Below, in pieces: positions 47,026 through 56,539 of a DNA stretch of 64,000 nucleotides. Made by a program: the position numbers and the translations under genes. The notes under the pieces are model-generated. The model had not been told where the DNA came from. It did no database searches and saw only the letters and a list, made by a program, of their open reading frames with translations. The stretch spans positions 62,001 through 126,000 of the forward strand of contig NZ_JAMBPR010000020.1 in NCBI RefSeq assembly GCF_024206475.1. Direction: 5' to 3'. Within the stretch, counting starts at the first letter, position 1; each line of letters begins with the position of its first letter. This DNA comes from Paraburkholderia sp. CNPSo 3274. Its GTDB lineage: Bacteria > Pseudomonadota > Gammaproteobacteria > Burkholderiales > Burkholderiaceae.

Positions 47026-48054
47026 TCAGGCCGACTCCTGCGGCAGCTCGCCTCGCGTATCGACGCCGGGCGCGAACAGCGGCGCCGCTTCGGCCGGCAC
47101 GGCGCGGCCCGTGGCGCGCGCGCGGCGCAGCACGGACCAGTAGTAGCGGTAGCTCGCACGGTCGTGCAGCGTGTCGCCGTGGCGTGTCGGACCCCATTGC
47201 GCGTGCTGCGCGGCCAGCAGGATTTCGGCGGCCAGCGCGATTTCTTCGTCGCGCGGCGCGAAAGCGGCCACGATCGCGGGAATCTGCGCCGGGTGGATGC
47301 TCCACATGCGCGTGTAACCGAACTCGTTGCGGGCGCGGCGCGCGTCGTTCGCCACCACTTCCATGTCGCGCACTTCCGTACTCACGTTGTGCGAGGGCAC
47401 GCGGCCGAACGCGTGGCACGCGGCCGCGATTTCGAGCTTCGCGCGGCGCACTAGGGGGTGTTCGAACTGGCCGGGCGAGCGCATTGCCGTGTCGGGAATC
47501 GCACCGTCGTGCGCGGAGACGAAGTCCATCAGCCCGAAGCTCAGCGACTCGACGCCGCGCAGCGCAGCGAGGTCGAACACGCGCGCGAGTGCGCCATGCG
47601 TTTCGACGAGCAATTGAACGGGAATAGGCTTGTCGATGCCCATCTCGACGCGCGTGGCCTCGATGAAGGCCGTCATTTCGGCGGCGTCGCCTACGGCGCG
47701 GATCTTCGGCAGGGTGATGAAGGCCGGTGCGCGCTTCGCGGCGCGCAGGATCATGCGCACGTCGTCGCGCCAGTGCGGGTGATGGAAATCGTGGATGCGC
47801 ACGCCGACGCGGCCAAAGCGGTCGTGTTCGCCGCCGATGAACGACGCCACGAGTTCGGCGTGTTCGGCTTCGCGGCCGACCTGCGCGCCGTCTTCGCAAT
47901 CGAGCGTGATGTCGAATACCGGGCCCCACTGCTGCTGCAGCGCGAGCGATTTGAGCATCAGCTTCTCACTGCCCGCGTAGTGGTCGCATGCGGGCAGGAT
48001 GGCGGGCGGCGCTTCGCCGTCAAACAGCACTTCTGCTGGGAGAATGGCGCGCAT
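47026..48054 (-). CDS. HpcH/HpaI-CitE family lyase
   Basis: A 342-aa TIM-barrel CoA-ester lyase of the HpcH/HpaI-CitE family. Typical segments are DITLDCEDGAQVG (acidic metal/substrate site), AFITLPKIRAVGDAAEM, LLVETHGALARV and MWSIHPAQIPAIV. Relatives cleave malyl-CoA, citramalyl-CoA or citryl-CoA. The true substrate here is unknown. It lies between the MliC-like gene and mdh on the same strand within the TCA block, so a link to C4-acid CoA esters is plausible. Confidence 0.88.
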   Translation of the reverse strand: MRAILPAEVLFDGEAPPAILPACDHYAGSEKLMLKSLALQQQWGPVFDITLDCEDGAQVGREAEHAELVASFIGGEHDRFGRVGVRIHDFHHPHWRDDVRMILRAAKRAPAFITLPKIRAVGDAAEMTAFIEATRVEMGIDKPIPVQLLVETHGALARVFDLAALRGVESLSFGLMDFVSAHDGAIPDTAMRSPGQFEHPLVRRAKLEIAAACHAFGRVPSHNVSTEVRDMEVVANDARRARNEFGYTRMWSIHPAQIPAIVAAFAPRDEEIALAAEILLAAQHAQWGPTRHGDTLHDRASYRYYWSVLRRARATGRAVPAEAAPLFAPGVDTRGELPQESA

Positions 48055-48233
48055 CTTCGGCGTCGGGAGTCGAGTTTTGTAGGAGATACCGGATTCGGAT
48101 GCGTCCTGCCGGCAAGGCGGTCAAGGCAAGGCGCATGCGGATCGGGGGCGTAGCTGGGCCCGCCTGGGGTGGCCCGCATCGAATGGGCTGTGCGGGTCGG
48201 GCCGCGGAGCCTGCCCCGCGAGCCCACAAAGCA

Positions 48234-48266
48234 GAACGGAACGGGCGTGAATCGCGCGTTCCGTTC
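48234..48266 (-). terminator. Candidate mdh terminator
   Basis: A 10-bp perfect stem, GAACGGAACG (48234-48243) with CGTTCCGTTC (48257-48266), lies 12 bp after the mdh stop. The following minus-strand sequence has only a short T stretch (TGCTTTG), so it may stabilise the 3' end without terminating strictly. Confidence 0.5.
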
Positions 48267-48277
48267 GTACAGCTGGC

Positions 48278-49264
48278 TTACTTGCCGAGCAGATGAGCCA
48301 CGCCTTCGCGCTCTTCGAGCAGCTCGTTGAGCGTGCCGTCCATCTTTTCGCGCGAGAATGCGTCGATTTCGAGGCCTTCCACGCGCTTGTATTCGCCGTT
48401 TTCGCAGGTCACCGGCACGCCGTAGATGATGTCTTCGGGAATGCCGTACGAACCGTCCGACGGGATACCCATCGTGACCCACTTGCCGTTCGTGCCGAGG
48501 ACCCAGTCACGCACGTGGTCGATCGCTGCGTTGGCGGCCGATGCTGCCGACGAGAGGCCGCGCGCTTCGATGATCGCCGCGCCGCGCTTGCCGACCGTCG
48601 GGATGAACGTGTTGCGGTTCCATTCGTCGTCGTTGATCAGCTTGGTCAGCGACTGGCCTTCCGCCGTAGCGACACGGAAGTCGGGGTACATCGTCGGCGA
48701 GTGGTTGCCCCACACGGCGAGCTTCTCGATCGAAGCCACCGGCTTGCCCGACTTGGCGGCGAGTTGCGAGAGCGCGCGGTTGTGGTCCAGACGCAGCATG
48801 GCGGTGAAGTTCTTCTTCGGCAGGTCCGGAGCCGACTTCATGGCGATGTAGGCGTTCGTGTTGGCCGGGTTGCCGACGACCAGCACCTTCACGTCGCGGC
48901 TGGCGACGTCGTTCAGCGCCTTGCCCTGGACCGTGAAGATTTCGGCGTTGGCCGAGAGCAGGTCCTTACGCTCCATGCCCTTCGAGCGCGGACGTGCGCC
49001 AACCAGCAGGGCGACGTCGGCGTCCTTGAACGCGACCTTCGGGTCGTCGGTGATGACCACGCCCGCGAGCAGCGGGAATGCGCAGTCGTCCAGTTCCATC
49101 ACGACGCCCTTGACGGCGGCTTGCGCTTGCGGCAGGTCGAGCAGTTGCAGGATGACGGGCTGATCCTTGCCGAGCAGGTCGCCATTCGCAATGCGGAACA
49201 GCAGGGAGTAAGCGATCTGACCTGCGGCGCCGGTGACGGCAACGCGCTTTGCGGGCTTAGCCAT
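48278..49264 (-). CDS. mdh: Malate dehydrogenase
   Basis: A 328-aa NAD-dependent malate dehydrogenase of the type common in Burkholderiales. The Rossmann motif [17 protein letters not shown] is at the N terminus, and the catalytic His lies in [12 protein letters not shown] with GKRGAAII downstream. It oxidises malate to oxaloacetate. The start at 49264 has GGAG 8 nt upstream and begins [12 protein letters not shown]. The open frame extending to 49564 is not homologous sequence. Confidence 0.95.
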
Positions 49265-49866
49265 TGAAAATCTCCAGGAAGATGCGTTAGACGCCAGGGT
49301 AAAACGCCATTCTATATGCGCGATACACGAAGCGTAGGTGAAACAGGCGGTCTTTCCCGCTGGCGTGCGCGCTTCACTGGAACAACAAGGACTGACAAGC
49401 CGTGAAGCGTGCGCCGCCGGCGCGGACCGCCGTGCCGGTAACCTGTGCAACATGGCAAGAGGTGAACGGGGCGCCCTTCGAGGGACGCCAGACGCTGGCC
49501 GCTTCGCGTGTGCCGACTCCTGCAACAGCTCGCTCGGGCTCTCCCACAGACGCGCGGCGCGCAACGACTAACGCGTGCCGGCTGGGCGGATCGAAACCTC
49601 TACTGCGTTTACTGCATGAGGGAACAGCATCGTGCAAGCCGGCTCGCGGCGTATTCGCCACGAGGTGGATGCAGCCGGCGGCTCCTCTTCGTCATGCCGG
49701 TTTCATGTCCTGAAACTAGCATGCAGCCCGCCCGCAAACCCTTGCTCGATCGGGAGTGTAGGAGTCGTGGGGGTCAAAGTCAACAGTATCTTATGTCTTA
49801 TATAAGACATAACTATTGCAGGCAAAATGCTTGATGCGTAGGGGGGTTTATGTTGAAATGCGCGCC
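49265..49866. other. Divergent region between mdh and the GntR gene
   Basis: This is 602 bp without a gene I can support. Short open frames exist on both strands, but none has a ribosome site, domain or consistent codon bias. The only strong signal is the 22-bp palindrome at 49791-49812. The length suggests long leaders or several regulatory inputs for mdh and the sdh operon. Confidence 0.6.
49791..49812 (+). promoter_or_regulatory. Perfect 22-bp palindrome, candidate GntR operator
   Basis: TTATGTCTTATATAAGACATAA is a perfect 22-bp palindrome, AT-rich in a GC-rich genome, about 55 bp before the GntR/UTRA gene. Its GTCTTATATAAGAC core suits a HutC-subfamily GntR dimer site. Autoregulation, and control of the divergent mdh, are inferred. 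Confidence 0.65.
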
Positions 49867-50664
49867 ATGAGTGCAAACCCGGCCAGCAACGCGAATTCCA
49901 CCGCTCCCGAGAGCGGGGCTCAAGCGTCTGCGCCCGCGGTTTCGCCGTCCCCGACCTTCAGTCCGTTGTACCAGCAGATCAAGGGGCTCATTACACAGAG
50001 CCTCGAGTCCGGCGAATGGAAGCCCGGCGAAATCATCCCCAGCGAAGTCGAACTGGCCGTCCGTTACAAGGTGAGCCAGGGGACCGTGCGCAAGGCGATC
50101 GACGAGCTGGCTGCCGACAATCTGCTGGTGCGCCGCCAGGGCAAGGGCACGTTTGTTGCAACGCACAACGAAGAGCGTGCCCAGTTTCGCTTTCTTAGAT
50201 TACTCGCCGATGACGGCGCAGAGCACCCGCACGTGAGCAAACTGCTCGAGTGCCGGCGCCTGCGCGCTTCGGCCGAGATCGCTCGCCAGCTCGACCTCAA
50301 GCCCTCGGACCCGGTGGTGCTGATCCGGCGTCTCCTGCAGTTCGATGGCGAAAGCACCGTGCTCGACGAGATCTGGCTGCCCGGCGTCGTGTTCCGCGGG
50401 CTCACGAGCGAGCGCCTCGCCGAGTACAAAGGCCCGCTCTACGCCATGTTCGAGACGGAATTCGGCACGCGCATGATTCGGGCGACCGAAAAGATCCGCG
50501 CCGTGGCCGCGGAGCCTACGGTGGCCGACCTTCTCAAGGTGCCCGCAGGTTTTCCTTTGCTATCGGTCGAGCGTGTGTCCTATACCTATGGAGACCGGCC
50601 GGTCGAGGTGCGCCGCGGATGGTATGTCACAACCGGGTACTACTATCAGAATGATTTGAGTTGA
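49867..50664 (+). CDS. GntR/UTRA (HutC-subfamily) regulator of the TCA block
   Basis: A 265-aa regulator. The N-terminal 35 residues are Ala/Ser/Pro-rich. A GntR winged helix follows (IIPSEVELAVRYKVSQGTVRKAIDELAADNLLVRRQGKGTFV), then a UTRA effector domain from about residue 110 (CRRLRASAEIARQLDLKPSD..., ending YYYQNDLS). It is 150 bp upstream of sdhC on the same strand and divergent from mdh, so control of sdh and mdh is likely. The start may be ATG 49858 or 49867. The effector is unknown and could be an organic acid. Confidence 0.88.
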   Translation: MSANPASNANSTAPESGAQASAPAVSPSPTFSPLYQQIKGLITQSLESGEWKPGEIIPSEVELAVRYKVSQGTVRKAIDELAADNLLVRRQGKGTFVATHNEERAQFRFLRLLADDGAEHPHVSKLLECRRLRASAEIARQLDLKPSDPVVLIRRLLQFDGESTVLDEIWLPGVVFRGLTSERLAEYKGPLYAMFETEFGTRMIRATEKIRAVAAEPTVADLLKVPAGFPLLSVERVSYTYGDRPVEVRRGWYVTTGYYYQNDLS

Positions 50665-50814
50665 CGGGCGGCCGCGCGAAAGGCGCGGAGCCCTTCCCCA
50701 GAGTGCCTTTGCTTGCGCGCACCACCAGCCGTACCCGACGTGGATTTCGCTGCAGCGCGATATAAAAAGGCGCTAAAATTGCGAATTAGTGTTAACACAT
50801 AGTAGGGGTCTAGC

Positions 50815-51231
50815 ATGGCAGAAGCCGCAAAAAAACCGAGGCCGGAATACCGGAACATCGGGCTTGGGCAGATATTGTTCGCATACCGCCTGCCTCTGGC
50901 TGGTCGTGTGTCGATCGGCCACCGCGTCAGCGGTGTGCTGTTGTTCCTGTTTCTGCCTTTCCTGTTGTTCCTGTTTGACCAGAGCCTCACCTCGGAACTC
51001 AGCTTCGAGGTCTTCAAGGGCTTCCTCTCGAATATCATCGTCAAGCTCGTCGTGCTGGTCCTCGGATGGGCGTTCCTCTTCCACTTTTGCGCTGGCGTGC
51101 GTCACCTGTTCATGGACTTCAGCCATGACCTCGTGAGCAAGGAAAAAGGCAAGAGCACTTCACTCGTCGTCGTGATCGTCTCCACGATCCTCACGATCGC
51201 CTTCGCGGCAAAACTGTTCGGAGCGTTCTAA
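50815..51231 (+). CDS. sdhC: Succinate dehydrogenase cytochrome b556 subunit
   Basis: A 138-aa membrane anchor with three helices. The N-terminal motif RPEYRNIGLGQI is followed by SIGHRVSG (quinone-site Ser/Arg region) and HFCAGVRHLFMD. In the last motif His90 corresponds to the haem ligand of E. coli SdhC. It is the first gene of sdhCDAB and ends 3 bp before sdhD. Confidence 0.93.
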   Translation: MAEAAKKPRPEYRNIGLGQILFAYRLPLAGRVSIGHRVSGVLLFLFLPFLLFLFDQSLTSELSFEVFKGFLSNIIVKLVVLVLGWAFLFHFCAGVRHLFMDFSHDLVSKEKGKSTSLVVVIVSTILTIAFAAKLFGAF

Positions 51232-51234
51232 AAA

Positions 51235-51603
51235 ATGTCGGCTAAAAACGGAATCGGTCCGAAGCGCCTCGTCGTCGGCGCTCACTACGGCCTGCGCGAC
51301 TGGATCGCGCAACGCGCCACCGCTGTGATCATGGCGATCTACACGATCGTGCTGCTCGTCGTGTTCTTCGGCGCGCACGACTTCTCGTATGACGGCTGGG
51401 CGTCGATCTTTGCCGCGCAATGGATGAAGCTCGCCACGTTCGTCACCCTGCTCGCGCTGTTCTACCACGCGTGGGTCGGTGTGCGTGACATCTGGATGGA
51501 CTACATCAAGCCGGTCGGCCTGCGCATCACGCTGGACGTCCTCACGATCGCATGGCTGCTGGGCAGCCTCGGCTACGCCGCTCAGATTCTCTGGAGAGTG
51601 TAA
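51235..51603 (+). CDS. sdhD: Succinate dehydrogenase membrane anchor subunit
   Basis: A 122-aa hydrophobic anchor with three helices. The motif [17 protein letters not shown] matches the haem/quinone region of SdhD (His followed by Asp-Tyr). The stop is 4 bp before the sdhA start, so translation is tightly linked. Confidence 0.93.
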   Translation: MSAKNGIGPKRLVVGAHYGLRDWIAQRATAVIMAIYTIVLLVVFFGAHDFSYDGWASIFAAQWMKLATFVTLLALFYHAWVGVRDIWMDYIKPVGLRITLDVLTIAWLLGSLGYAAQILWRV

Positions 51604-51607
51604 AAGA

Positions 51608-53383
51608 ATGGCTGCAATCAAGAATTCATTGCCGCGTCGCAAGTTCGACGTGGTCATCGTCGGTGCTGGTGGCTCGGGGATGCGCGCTTCGCTGCAACTC
51701 GCGCGCGCTGGCCTGTCGGTTTGTGTGCTCTCGAAGGTGTTCCCCACGCGTTCGCACACGGTGGCGGCGCAGGGCGGCATCGGCGCCTCGCTCGGCAACA
51801 TGAGCGAAGACAACTGGCACTACCACTTCTACGACACGATCAAGGGCTCCGACTGGCTCGGCGACCAGGACGCGATTGAGTTCATGTGCCGTGAAGCGCC
51901 GAACGCCGTATACGAACTCGAACACATGGGCATGCCGTTCGACCGTAACGCCGACGGCACGATCTACCAGCGCCCGTTCGGCGGCCACACGGCCAACTAC
52001 GGCGAGAAGCCGGTTCAGCGCGCCTGTGCTGCTGCTGACCGTACCGGCCACGCGCTGCTGCACACGCTGTATCAGCAGAACGTCGCGGCGAAGACCACGT
52101 TCTTCGTCGAATGGATGGCGCTCGACCTGATCCGCGACGCCGAAGGCGACGTGCTCGGCGTGACCGCGCTCGAAATGGAAACGGGCGACGTCTATATCCT
52201 CGAAGGCAAGACCACGCTGTTCGCCACGGGCGGCGCGGGCCGGATCTTCGCGGCATCGACCAACGCGTTCATCAACACCGGTGACGGCCTTGGCATGGCG
52301 GCCCGTTCGGGCATCGCGCTGCAGGACATGGAGTTCTGGCAGTTCCACCCGACCGGCGTGGCCGGCGCGGGCGTGCTGATCACGGAAGGCGTGCGCGGCG
52401 AAGGCGGCATTCTGCGTAACTCGAACGGCGAGCGCTTCATGGAGCGTTACGCGCCGACCCTGAAGGACCTGGCGCCGCGCGACTTCGTTTCGCGTTCGAT
52501 GGACCAGGAAATCAAGGAAGGCCGCGGCGTGGGTCCGCACAAGGACCACGTGCTGCTCGACCTCTCGCACATCGGCGCCGACACGATCATGAAGCGTCTG
52601 CCGTCGATCCGCGAAATCGCGCTCAAGTTCGCGAACGTGGACTGTATCAAGGAGCCGATCCCGGTCGTGCCGACCATCCACTACCAGATGGGCGGCATCC
52701 CGACGAACATCAACGGCCAGGTCGTTGGCACGCCGAAGGGTCACGAAGAGGTCGTGAACGGCTTCTACGCCGTGGGCGAATGCTCGTGCGTCTCGGTGCA
52801 CGGCGCGAACCGTCTGGGCACGAACTCGCTGCTCGACCTCGTGGTGTTCGGCCGTGCGGCTGGCAACCACATCGTCAAGCACGTCAAGGAACTGCGCGAT
52901 CACAAGCCGCTGCCGGCCGACGCCGCCGACTTCGCGCTCTCGCGCCTCGCCGAGCTCGACAAGTCGGCCTCGGGCGAGTACGCGCAAAGCGTCGCGAACG
53001 ACATCCGCGGCTCGATGCAGAAGCACGCAGGCGTGTTCCGTACCTCGAAGCTGCTGGAAGACGGCGTGAAGGACATCGCGCAGATCGCTGAGCGCGCGAA
53101 GCACATCCACCTGAAGGACAAGTCGAAGGTGTTCAACACGGCGCGCGTGGAAGCGCTCGAAGTGGCGAACCTGGTCGAAGTTGCGCGCGCAACGATGGTT
53201 TCGGCTGAAGCCCGCAAGGAAAGCCGTGGTGCGCACGCACAGAGCGACTACGAACACCGCGACGACGAAAACTGGCTGCGCCATACGCTCTGGTTCAGCG
53301 AAGGCGACCGACTCGAATACAAGCCGGTCCACATGCAACCGCTGACCGTCGAGTCCGTGCCGCCGAAGGCGCGTACGTTCTAA
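51608..53383 (+). CDS. sdhA: Succinate dehydrogenase flavoprotein subunit
   Basis: A 591-aa catalytic subunit. It has dinucleotide-binding [13 protein letters not shown], His50 in [13 protein letters not shown] for covalent FAD, the active-site [17 protein letters not shown] and a C-terminal [18 protein letters not shown]. It oxidises succinate to fumarate. Covalent flavinylation would use the SdhE protein encoded downstream. ATG 51608 follows sdhD directly, and the open frame from 51479 overlaps sdhD and is not used. Confidence 0.95.
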   Translation: MAAIKNSLPRRKFDVVIVGAGGSGMRASLQLARAGLSVCVLSKVFPTRSHTVAAQGGIGASLGNMSEDNWHYHFYDTIKGSDWLGDQDAIEFMCREAPNAVYELEHMGMPFDRNADGTIYQRPFGGHTANYGEKPVQRACAAADRTGHALLHTLYQQNVAAKTTFFVEWMALDLIRDAEGDVLGVTALEMETGDVYILEGKTTLFATGGAGRIFAASTNAFINTGDGLGMAARSGIALQDMEFWQFHPTGVAGAGVLITEGVRGEGGILRNSNGERFMERYAPTLKDLAPRDFVSRSMDQEIKEGRGVGPHKDHVLLDLSHIGADTIMKRLPSIREIALKFANVDCIKEPIPVVPTIHYQMGGIPTNINGQVVGTPKGHEEVVNGFYAVGECSCVSVHGANRLGTNSLLDLVVFGRAAGNHIVKHVKELRDHKPLPADAADFALSRLAELDKSASGEYAQSVANDIRGSMQKHAGVFRTSKLLEDGVKDIAQIAERAKHIHLKDKSKVFNTARVEALEVANLVEVARATMVSAEARKESRGAHAQSDYEHRDDENWLRHTLWFSEGDRLEYKPVHMQPLTVESVPPKARTF

Positions 53384-53411
53384 GGCACACGCCAGTCAAA
53401 AGGAATTGGAA

Positions 53412-54113
53412 ATGGCCAAACGCATTTTTGAAGTCTATCGCTACGATCCGGACAAGGACGCGGCGCCGCGCATGCAAACGTACGAGCTGGAACTCACGCA
53501 CGAGCGCATGCTGCTCGACGCGCTGCTCAAGCTCAAGGAACTGGACGAAACGCTGTCGTTCCGCCGTTCGTGCCGTGAAGGCGTGTGCGGTTCGGACGCC
53601 ATGAACATCAACGGCAAGAACGGTCTCGCCTGCTTGACGAACCTGAACGACCTGCCGGCGAAGATCGTGCTGCGTCCGCTGCCGGGCCTGCCCGTCGTGC
53701 GCGACCTGATTTGCGACTTCACGCAGTTCTTCAACCAGTACCACTCGATCAAGCCGTACCTGATCAACGACACGCCGCCGCCCGAGAAGGAGCGTTTGCA
53801 GTCGCCTGAGCAGCGTGACGAACTCGACGGCCTGTACGAGTGTATTCTGTGCGCAAGCTGCTCGACCTCGTGCCCGAGCTTCTGGTGGAATCCGGACAAG
53901 TTCGTCGGCCCGGCAGGTCTGTTGCAGGCTTACCGCTTCATCGCGGACAGCCGCGACGAAGCGACCGGCGAGCGCCTCGACAACCTCGAGGACCCGTACC
54001 GTCTGTTCCGTTGCCATACGATCATGAACTGCGTCGACGTTTGCCCGAAGGGGCTGAACCCGACGAAGGCGATCGGCAAGATCAAGGAACTGATGTTCCG
54101 CCGCGCGGTTTGA
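53412..54113 (+). CDS. sdhB: Succinate dehydrogenase iron-sulfur subunit
   Basis: A 233-aa subunit carrying three clusters. The [2Fe-2S] cysteines are in [11 protein letters not shown] and the following Cys. The [4Fe-4S] and [3Fe-4S] cysteines are in [16 protein letters not shown] and [20 protein letters not shown] 53412 ([13 protein letters not shown]) has AAGGAAT upstream. It passes electrons from SdhA to the membrane anchors. Confidence 0.95.
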   Translation: MAKRIFEVYRYDPDKDAAPRMQTYELELTHERMLLDALLKLKELDETLSFRRSCREGVCGSDAMNINGKNGLACLTNLNDLPAKIVLRPLPGLPVVRDLICDFTQFFNQYHSIKPYLINDTPPPEKERLQSPEQRDELDGLYECILCASCSTSCPSFWWNPDKFVGPAGLLQAYRFIADSRDEATGERLDNLEDPYRLFRCHTIMNCVDVCPKGLNPTKAIGKIKELMFRRAV

Positions 54114-54128
54114 TGCTGCTGTTCTGAA

Positions 54129-54395
54129 ATGGAATCGCACCAGTCTGACCCTCATCGCCGCGCGCGCCTTCGCTGGCGCGCGCGGCGCGGCCTGCTCGAA
54201 AATGATCTGATTTTTGAGCGGTTTTTCGAGCGCTATGAGCATGAACTCAGCGACGCCGACGTGGGCGCGCTCACGCGCCTGCTTGAGCTGAGCGATAACG
54301 ACCTGATGGACTTGCTGCTCGCGCGCAAGGAACCAGAAGGCGACCTTGCCGACCCGGACGTGAAGCGGGTGCTGGAGCTGCTTCGGAACGTCTGA
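54129..54395 (+). CDS. sdhE: FAD assembly factor SdhE (Sdh5 family)
   Basis: An 88-aa helical protein with the RGxxE motif in ARRGLLENDLIFERFFERY, needed to attach FAD covalently to SdhA. It has an unusual basic N-terminal extension before the motif. It lies 15 bp after sdhB and 79 bp before gltA, in the usual beta-proteobacterial order. Confidence 0.92.
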   Translation: MESHQSDPHRRARLRWRARRGLLENDLIFERFFERYEHELSDADVGALTRLLELSDNDLMDLLLARKEPEGDLADPDVKRVLELLRNV

Positions 54396-54422
54396 GCGCG
54401 GCGGCATATGGAGGCGCCGCGC
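54396..54422 (+). other. Hairpin between sdhE and gltA
   Basis: GCGCGGCG (54396-54403) pairs with CGCCGCGC (54415-54422), with an 11-nt loop containing CATATGG. No T-run follows. It could stabilise or partly separate the sdh and gltA messages. Confidence 0.45.
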
Positions 54423-54474
54423 CGGATGTACAAAACTATCGAATCCCGTGTTTATCTTCGATTGAGGATGTGCT

Positions 54475-55776
54475 ATGACCCCGTCTGATGTAAAAGCCAC
54501 GCTATCGTTCAGCGACAATTCGCCGAGCGTCGAACTGCCGATCTACAAGGGCACGATGGGCCCGGATGTGATCGACATCCGCAAACTGTACGGTCAGACC
54601 GGCAAGTTCACGTATGACCCGGGCTTCATGTCGACGGCGTCGTGCAACTCGGCGATCACGTACATTGATGGGGACAAGGGCGAGCTGCTGTACCGCGGCT
54701 ACCCGATCGACAACCTCGCGCAAAACGCCGACTTCCTCGAAACCTGCTACCTGCTGTATCGCGGCGAACTGCCGAACGCGGCGCAGAAGGAAGAGTTCGT
54801 GAAGACCGTCACGCAGCACACGATGGTTCACGAGCAGATGCAGTTCTTCTTCCGCGGCTTCCGCCGTGACGCGCACCCGATGGCGATCCTCGTCGCCGCA
54901 GTCGGCGCGCTGTCGGCGTTCTATCACGACTCGCTCGACATCAACAACGCGAAGCACCGCGAAGTTTCGGCGATCCGCATGATCGCGAAGCTGCCGACGC
55001 TCGTCGCCATGGCTTACAAGTACTCGATCGGCCAGCCGTTCGTGTACCCGCAGAACGACCTCTCGTACAGCGCGAACTTCATGCGCATGATGTTCTCGAA
55101 CCCGTGCGAAGAGTACAAGGTCAACGACGTGCTCGTGCGCGCGCTCGACCGTATCCTCATCCTGCACGCTGACCACGAGCAGAACGCTTCGACCTCGACG
55201 GTGCGTCTGGCTGGCTCGTCGGGCGCGAACCCGTTCGCGTGTATCGCCGCAGGTATCGCCTGTCTGTGGGGCCCGGCGCACGGCGGTGCGAACGAAGCCG
55301 CGCTGAACATGCTCGAACAGATCGGCTCGCCGGACAATATCCCTGAGTTCATCAAGCAGGTGAAGGACAAGAACTCGGGCGTGAAGCTGATGGGCTTCGG
55401 CCACCGCGTGTACAAGAACTACGATCCGCGTGCGAAGCTCATGCGCGAAACGTGCTACGAGGTGCTCAACGAACTCGGTCTGCATGACGATCCGCTTTTC
55501 AAGCTCGCCATGCAGCTCGAAAAGATCGCGCTGGAAGACGAGTACTTCGTGTCGCGCAAGCTGTACCCGAACGTCGACTTCTACTCGGGTATTGTGCAGC
55601 GCGCGCTGGGCATCCCGACCTCGATGTTCACGTGTATCTTCGCGATGGCACGTACGGTGGGCTGGATTGCGCAGTGGAACGAAATGATCGCCGACCCCGA
55701 GCAGAAGATTGGCCGTCCGCGTCAGCTCTTCATCGGCGAAACGCCGCGCGAAGCAAAGCCGATCGCGCAGCGCTAA
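54475..55776 (+). CDS. gltA: Citrate synthase
   Basis: A 433-aa type II (hexameric) citrate synthase. Catalytic His residues are in [11 protein letters not shown] and [15 protein letters not shown], with a catalytic Asp near the C terminus in NVDFYSGIV. It condenses acetyl-CoA with oxaloacetate. It is the last gene of the plus-strand TCA unit and is followed by a strong terminator. Confidence 0.95.
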   Translation: MTPSDVKATLSFSDNSPSVELPIYKGTMGPDVIDIRKLYGQTGKFTYDPGFMSTASCNSAITYIDGDKGELLYRGYPIDNLAQNADFLETCYLLYRGELPNAAQKEEFVKTVTQHTMVHEQMQFFFRGFRRDAHPMAILVAAVGALSAFYHDSLDINNAKHREVSAIRMIAKLPTLVAMAYKYSIGQPFVYPQNDLSYSANFMRMMFSNPCEEYKVNDVLVRALDRILILHADHEQNASTSTVRLAGSSGANPFACIAAGIACLWGPAHGGANEAALNMLEQIGSPDNIPEFIKQVKDKNSGVKLMGFGHRVYKNYDPRAKLMRETCYEVLNELGLHDDPLFKLAMQLEKIALEDEYFVSRKLYPNVDFYSGIVQRALGIPTSMFTCIFAMARTVGWIAQWNEMIADPEQKIGRPRQLFIGETPREAKPIAQR

Positions 55777-55837
55777 GCAGTTTCGCTTTGCCACGCCGCG
55801 CGCCCGATGGCGCGCCGCGTGCAAGCTCTCATGCAAA

Positions 55838-55874
55838 CGTCCCGACGGGTTATCGCCCGTCGGGGCGTTTTCTA
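55838..55874 (+). terminator. gltA terminator
   Basis: CCCGACGGG (55841-55849) pairs perfectly with CCCGTCGGG (55856-55864), and flanking bases extend the stem. GCGTTTTCTATTT follows as the T-rich tail. Confidence 0.85.
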
Positions 55875-55893
55875 TTTGAGGCCGCGGCCGCGC

Positions 55894-56358
55894 TCAAATC
55901 CAGCCATCGATCTTCAGCCCGCTCGCCGCTTCCGCTTCTTCGCGCGTGACCTCGCGCACCGTTTCGCCAAAGCTCCACACGTGGCTTTCGGGGTCGCATG
56001 CCACATAGACGCGGTCGCCGTAGAACTGGTCGGCCGGCTCGCGGATGATCTTTGCACCGGCGGCGCGGGCGCGTTCGCAATGCGCGTCGAGGCCGCTTTT
56101 CAACTGCACGTGCACGGTTTGCGTGTTCCTGCCTTCCACATCGGCCGGGCTCGAGTAGGGCATGCCGGGCCAACCGCCGCAGATCATCACGTAGCCGTCT
56201 TCGAAGCGCATTTCCGAGTGACCGAGTTTGCCGTCCGCCGAAGTGACGACGAACTGGCGCGTGAAGCCGAACGCTTTTTCGAGCCAGTCGAGCGCGGCGA
56301 ACGGATCGCGATAGTAGACGGCAGACCCAAAGGCCGGACGCGGGGAGGTGTTGCTCAT
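55894..56358 (-). CDS. VOC family protein (glyoxalase/bleomycin-resistance fold)
   Basis: A 154-aa single-domain VOC protein. Paired beta-alpha-beta modules are visible in YYRDPFAALDWLEKAFGF and VHVQLKSGLDAHCERARAAGAKI. The C-terminal half ends in the pattern FYGDRVYVACDPESHVWSFGE common to PhnB-like members. Substrate unknown. Its start is divergent from the alpha/beta hydrolase gene. Confidence 0.85.
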   Translation of the reverse strand: MSNTSPRPAFGSAVYYRDPFAALDWLEKAFGFTRQFVVTSADGKLGHSEMRFEDGYVMICGGWPGMPYSSPADVEGRNTQTVHVQLKSGLDAHCERARAAGAKIIREPADQFYGDRVYVACDPESHVWSFGETVREVTREEAEAASGLKIDGWI

Positions 56359-56539
56359 GCTTGTCTCCTGGGCAGTACGTGTGACGAATCTAGCACCGGC
56401 GTAGTGCGATTGCGCGCAGCGCGCTCACGCGTTCTCGCCGCGGGCGCGCGGCCATTACCTCCGACGTAATCGTCAGCACGCGCGGCATCGACGACCATGT
56501 CGCTCATCGGCACACCCCCACCCGCAAGGAGCGACGACC

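Noticed and set aside
49374..49661. 95-codon minus-strand frame between mdh and the GntR gene
   Set aside because: No ribosome site, no recognisable domain, and overlapping open frames in other phases show it is a by-product of GC content.
50789..50798. GTGTTAACAC palindrome upstream of sdhC
   Set aside because: A perfect 10-bp palindrome is expected dozens of times by chance in 64 kb, and the flanks do not extend the symmetry.
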